In this document: positions 58,402 to 60,319 of the stretch, one piece after another
How the letters are laid out: each line of letters starts with the position of its first letter
Numbering within the stretch: position 1 is the first letter of the stretch
Assembly: GCA_016987375.1 (NCBI GenBank)
Contig: PJRA01000040.1
Span: 347,449-407,767, forward strand
Length of the DNA stretch: 60,319 nucleotides
Reading direction: 5' to 3'
DNA from: Brachionus koreanus
Taxonomy: Eukaryota; Rotifera; Eurotatoria; Ploima; Brachionidae
Position numbers and translations under genes: made by a program
Notes under the pieces: generated by a model
Told to the model about the DNA's origin: nothing
What the model saw: the letters and a program-made list of their open reading frames with translations, nothing else
Database searches by the model: none

Positions 58402-60275
58402 CTAACATCTGAGTTTAAGCTCAATTGGTATTCCATTATTGGGATGTAGTATCAGATCACCGACAGGCTCTAATTCATCAATGCTTTTTACAGATTTTAT
58501 CTCAAAATATCTCAATATACTGGCAAGTAAGACTTTTTCTTCCATTTGGGCGAATCGCTGACCGATACAGTTGCGTCTGCCTGCTGAAAAAGGTATATAA
58601 GCATAAGGATGTCTGTCCTTGGAGTTTTCGGGCAAAAACCGATCAGGATCAAATTTTTCCGGATCAGGGTAGTATTTTTCATCTCTATGAATCATATATG
58701 CTACAATAACAGCTGTTTCTCCTTTTAAAACCTTATAGCCGCCAACATCACAGTCTTCAGATATGACTCGACCAAAATAAGGCACTGAGGGAAACAGTCT
58801 GAGTGTTTCCTTGATGACCAAGTCTAAATATTTGAGCTCCTTTAAGTCATCATTGGTCAATGGACGGTTTGATTCGCCCAAAATTAAATCAACTTCTTGA
58901 TGAAGTTTTTTTTGAACCTCTGGATGTGAGCCTATCAATTGGCATGCCCAACTAGCCGCAGCAGCAGTTGTGTCATGACCCTCGAACATAAAAGTGTCAA
59001 CTTCTTCGCGAATATCATTAAATGTGATTGATGAATCTTCTCTTTTCGCTTTTAATAGCAAATCTAGAAAAGCAACTCTTTTTTTTGACATTAAATCCAC
59101 ATCGTCCAAGTCATTGTCTCTTTCCATAATTACTTTTGTTGAGAATTCATGCAAAATCTTCAAACATCGTTTATAATCTTTTCCTCTTTGTGTTCTGGAA
59201 TAAATAAAGTCTGACCATTCTAATGGATCAAAAAATCTATAAGTAACTAGTTCAGACATTCGAGCCACTGCACGAACATAGTCAGATAATTGATCATTTT
59301 GAGCATTTACGTTCTGACCCATTGCACTTTCTTTTTTGAAACAAAAAAAAAAATTTTTCAAATTTTTTCTCCTTTAATTTATCTAAATACCGCAAATAAC
59401 GTCAAGAGCACATGCCTTAAGTCTTTCAAAAATATTTATCTCCTGTTTATTTTTGACCAATGATGTTAAAATATCGGTCATTATTAATGCTTGCTCGTTC
59501 ATTACGCTCAAAAAGTCATTTAGAATTTCAAAATGAAATGTTGGAGTAATTAGGCGTCGCCTTGTGGACCACTTGTCTCCATGACTTTTAAAAATTTGCA
59601 TTTAAAAGAAAAAAATTTAAAGATTTTAAATTACCTGGTTAAAAGTCCAGTGCCAAGCCATGGATGCAAAAAGTCATATTGAACTGATTTTTGGGTATTT
59701 TTGGAAGATGAAAACAAAATCTTGTATAGAAAAAAAATTGATTACAAAATTCGATAAAATCTCAATCATTTTAAAAATTAATTTTAGAAAAATTAAAAAA
59801 AGAATATATATAAACCAATATTTTTTAACATTTTAAACATTATAAAAAAAGCAAACAAAAATAGAGTAACTAATTATACCTCTGCATATTCACCTTTATG
59901 AAATATATAATTTGGCATTGTTCCTTTAAAAATTTAATTCTAATAAATTATTTGATTAAATTAAATTTATTACCTAACCACATTCGCCACATTGGTTCAT
60001 CTTTAAATTTGTAAGAAAAATCTCTTATTTGCATTAGAAATTCTAAAAAAATAAAATAATAGGTTGATTAAAAATTCAAAAATATTCTTACCATGTTTAG
60101 TTTTAAGTTGATGAATGTTGCCTAAAAAAGGCAACATGTACATGCCTTTTAGTTGATTAACTGAATTAATTTTATTTATATAATTAAAGATCCATTTGAT
60201 AAATCTGAGCAACAAATTTGAAGCTATAAGCGTATAAAATAATTTAAGAAAGAAATTTAAACTTAATTCAATCAT
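58402..60275 (-). CDS. Cytochrome P450, CYP4 clan, complete
   Basis: Six exons joined in phase (60092-60275, 59974-60042, 59880-59923, 59635-59720, 59391-59584, 58402-59330) give 501 residues, the normal P450 length. An N-terminal membrane anchor (LNFFLKLFYTLIASNLLLRF) and LPFLGN hinge are followed by YDFLHPWLGTGLLTS, WSTRRRLITPTFHF (helix C), ALDVICESAMG, the I-helix FMFEGHDTTAAA, ETLR (ExxR), DPDRFLPEN, and heme loop FSAGRRNCIGQRFA with the axial Cys. EGHDTT and the GLLTS and CESAMG blocks are typical of CYP4 fatty-acid omega-hydroxylases. An ER monooxygenase; substrate cannot be told. Confidence 0.93.
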
Positions 60276-60319
60276 CTATGAAGAAAAAATTCGATAAATT
60301 ATTATAATTTGAAAAAAAG

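Noticed and set aside
1..60319. CRISPR array, operon or prokaryotic defence island
   Set aside because: The window is an intron-rich animal genome; no regularly spaced repeats or bacterial gene layout are present.

Overview
This window is AT-rich nuclear DNA (by eye about three quarters A+T) from a small-genome animal. Genes are split by GT-AG introns, most only 40-100 bp, and the proteins are animal ones: a CUB/LDLa membrane protein, a CFAP298 cilium-assembly factor, a COMMD protein, ULK3, focadhesin, a CYP4-type P450 and a sterol O-acyltransferase. Fragments of LINE, Tc1/mariner, Merlin-like and SWIM-domain elements lie between and inside genes. Short introns, base composition and the mix of elements fit a rotifer such as Brachionus or a similar compact spiralian; this is an inference, not proven. 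Two runs of N (14707-14788 and 49838-49873) mark a draft assembly.

Layout. 79-5229 (-): Neto/LEV-10-like receptor (two CUB domains, LDLa, one membrane span), with a 3.6 kb intron holding a SWIM zinc-finger element flanked by TTAA. 6230-7057 (+): LINE reverse-transcriptase remnant. 7058-11961: no gene seen. 11962-18754 (-): coiled-coil protein whose 3.8 kb intron holds a broken Tc1 transposase and a LINE tail. 18755-26954: gene-poor; it holds an intact-looking 766 bp element with 247 bp terminal inverted repeats, an 8 bp target duplication and a zinc-ribbon ORF (Merlin-like). 26955-31465 (-): MTR4 exosome helicase with LINE debris in one intron. 32440-32850: WD40 gene remnant.

33106-48860 is a tightly packed block: COMMD7 (+), SOAT (-), focadhesin (-), ULK3 (+) and CFAP298 (-), with spacings of only 85-220 bp. 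The focadhesin and ULK3 start codons lie 85 bp apart and divergent. 48861-50490 holds a mariner remnant, an assembly gap and a tRNA-derived SINE-like sequence. 50491-53535 (+): large uninterrupted, comparatively GC-rich MYND-finger protein with an Asp tract and a C-terminal CaaX box. 54646-55326 (+): four-span membrane protein. 56397-57241 (-): secreted PAN-like orphan. 58402-60275 (-): complete CYP4-like P450.

How genes relate. There are no operons; neighbours are ordinary housekeeping or signalling genes. MTR4 (nuclear exosome) and focadhesin (linked in people to the SKI-exosome pathway) are 6 kb apart, which may be chance. Every long intron whose content could be read holds mobile-element debris, so insertion seems to be what lengthens introns here. 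Exon joins given below were worked out by eye from splice consensus, phase and family alignment from memory; no search was run.
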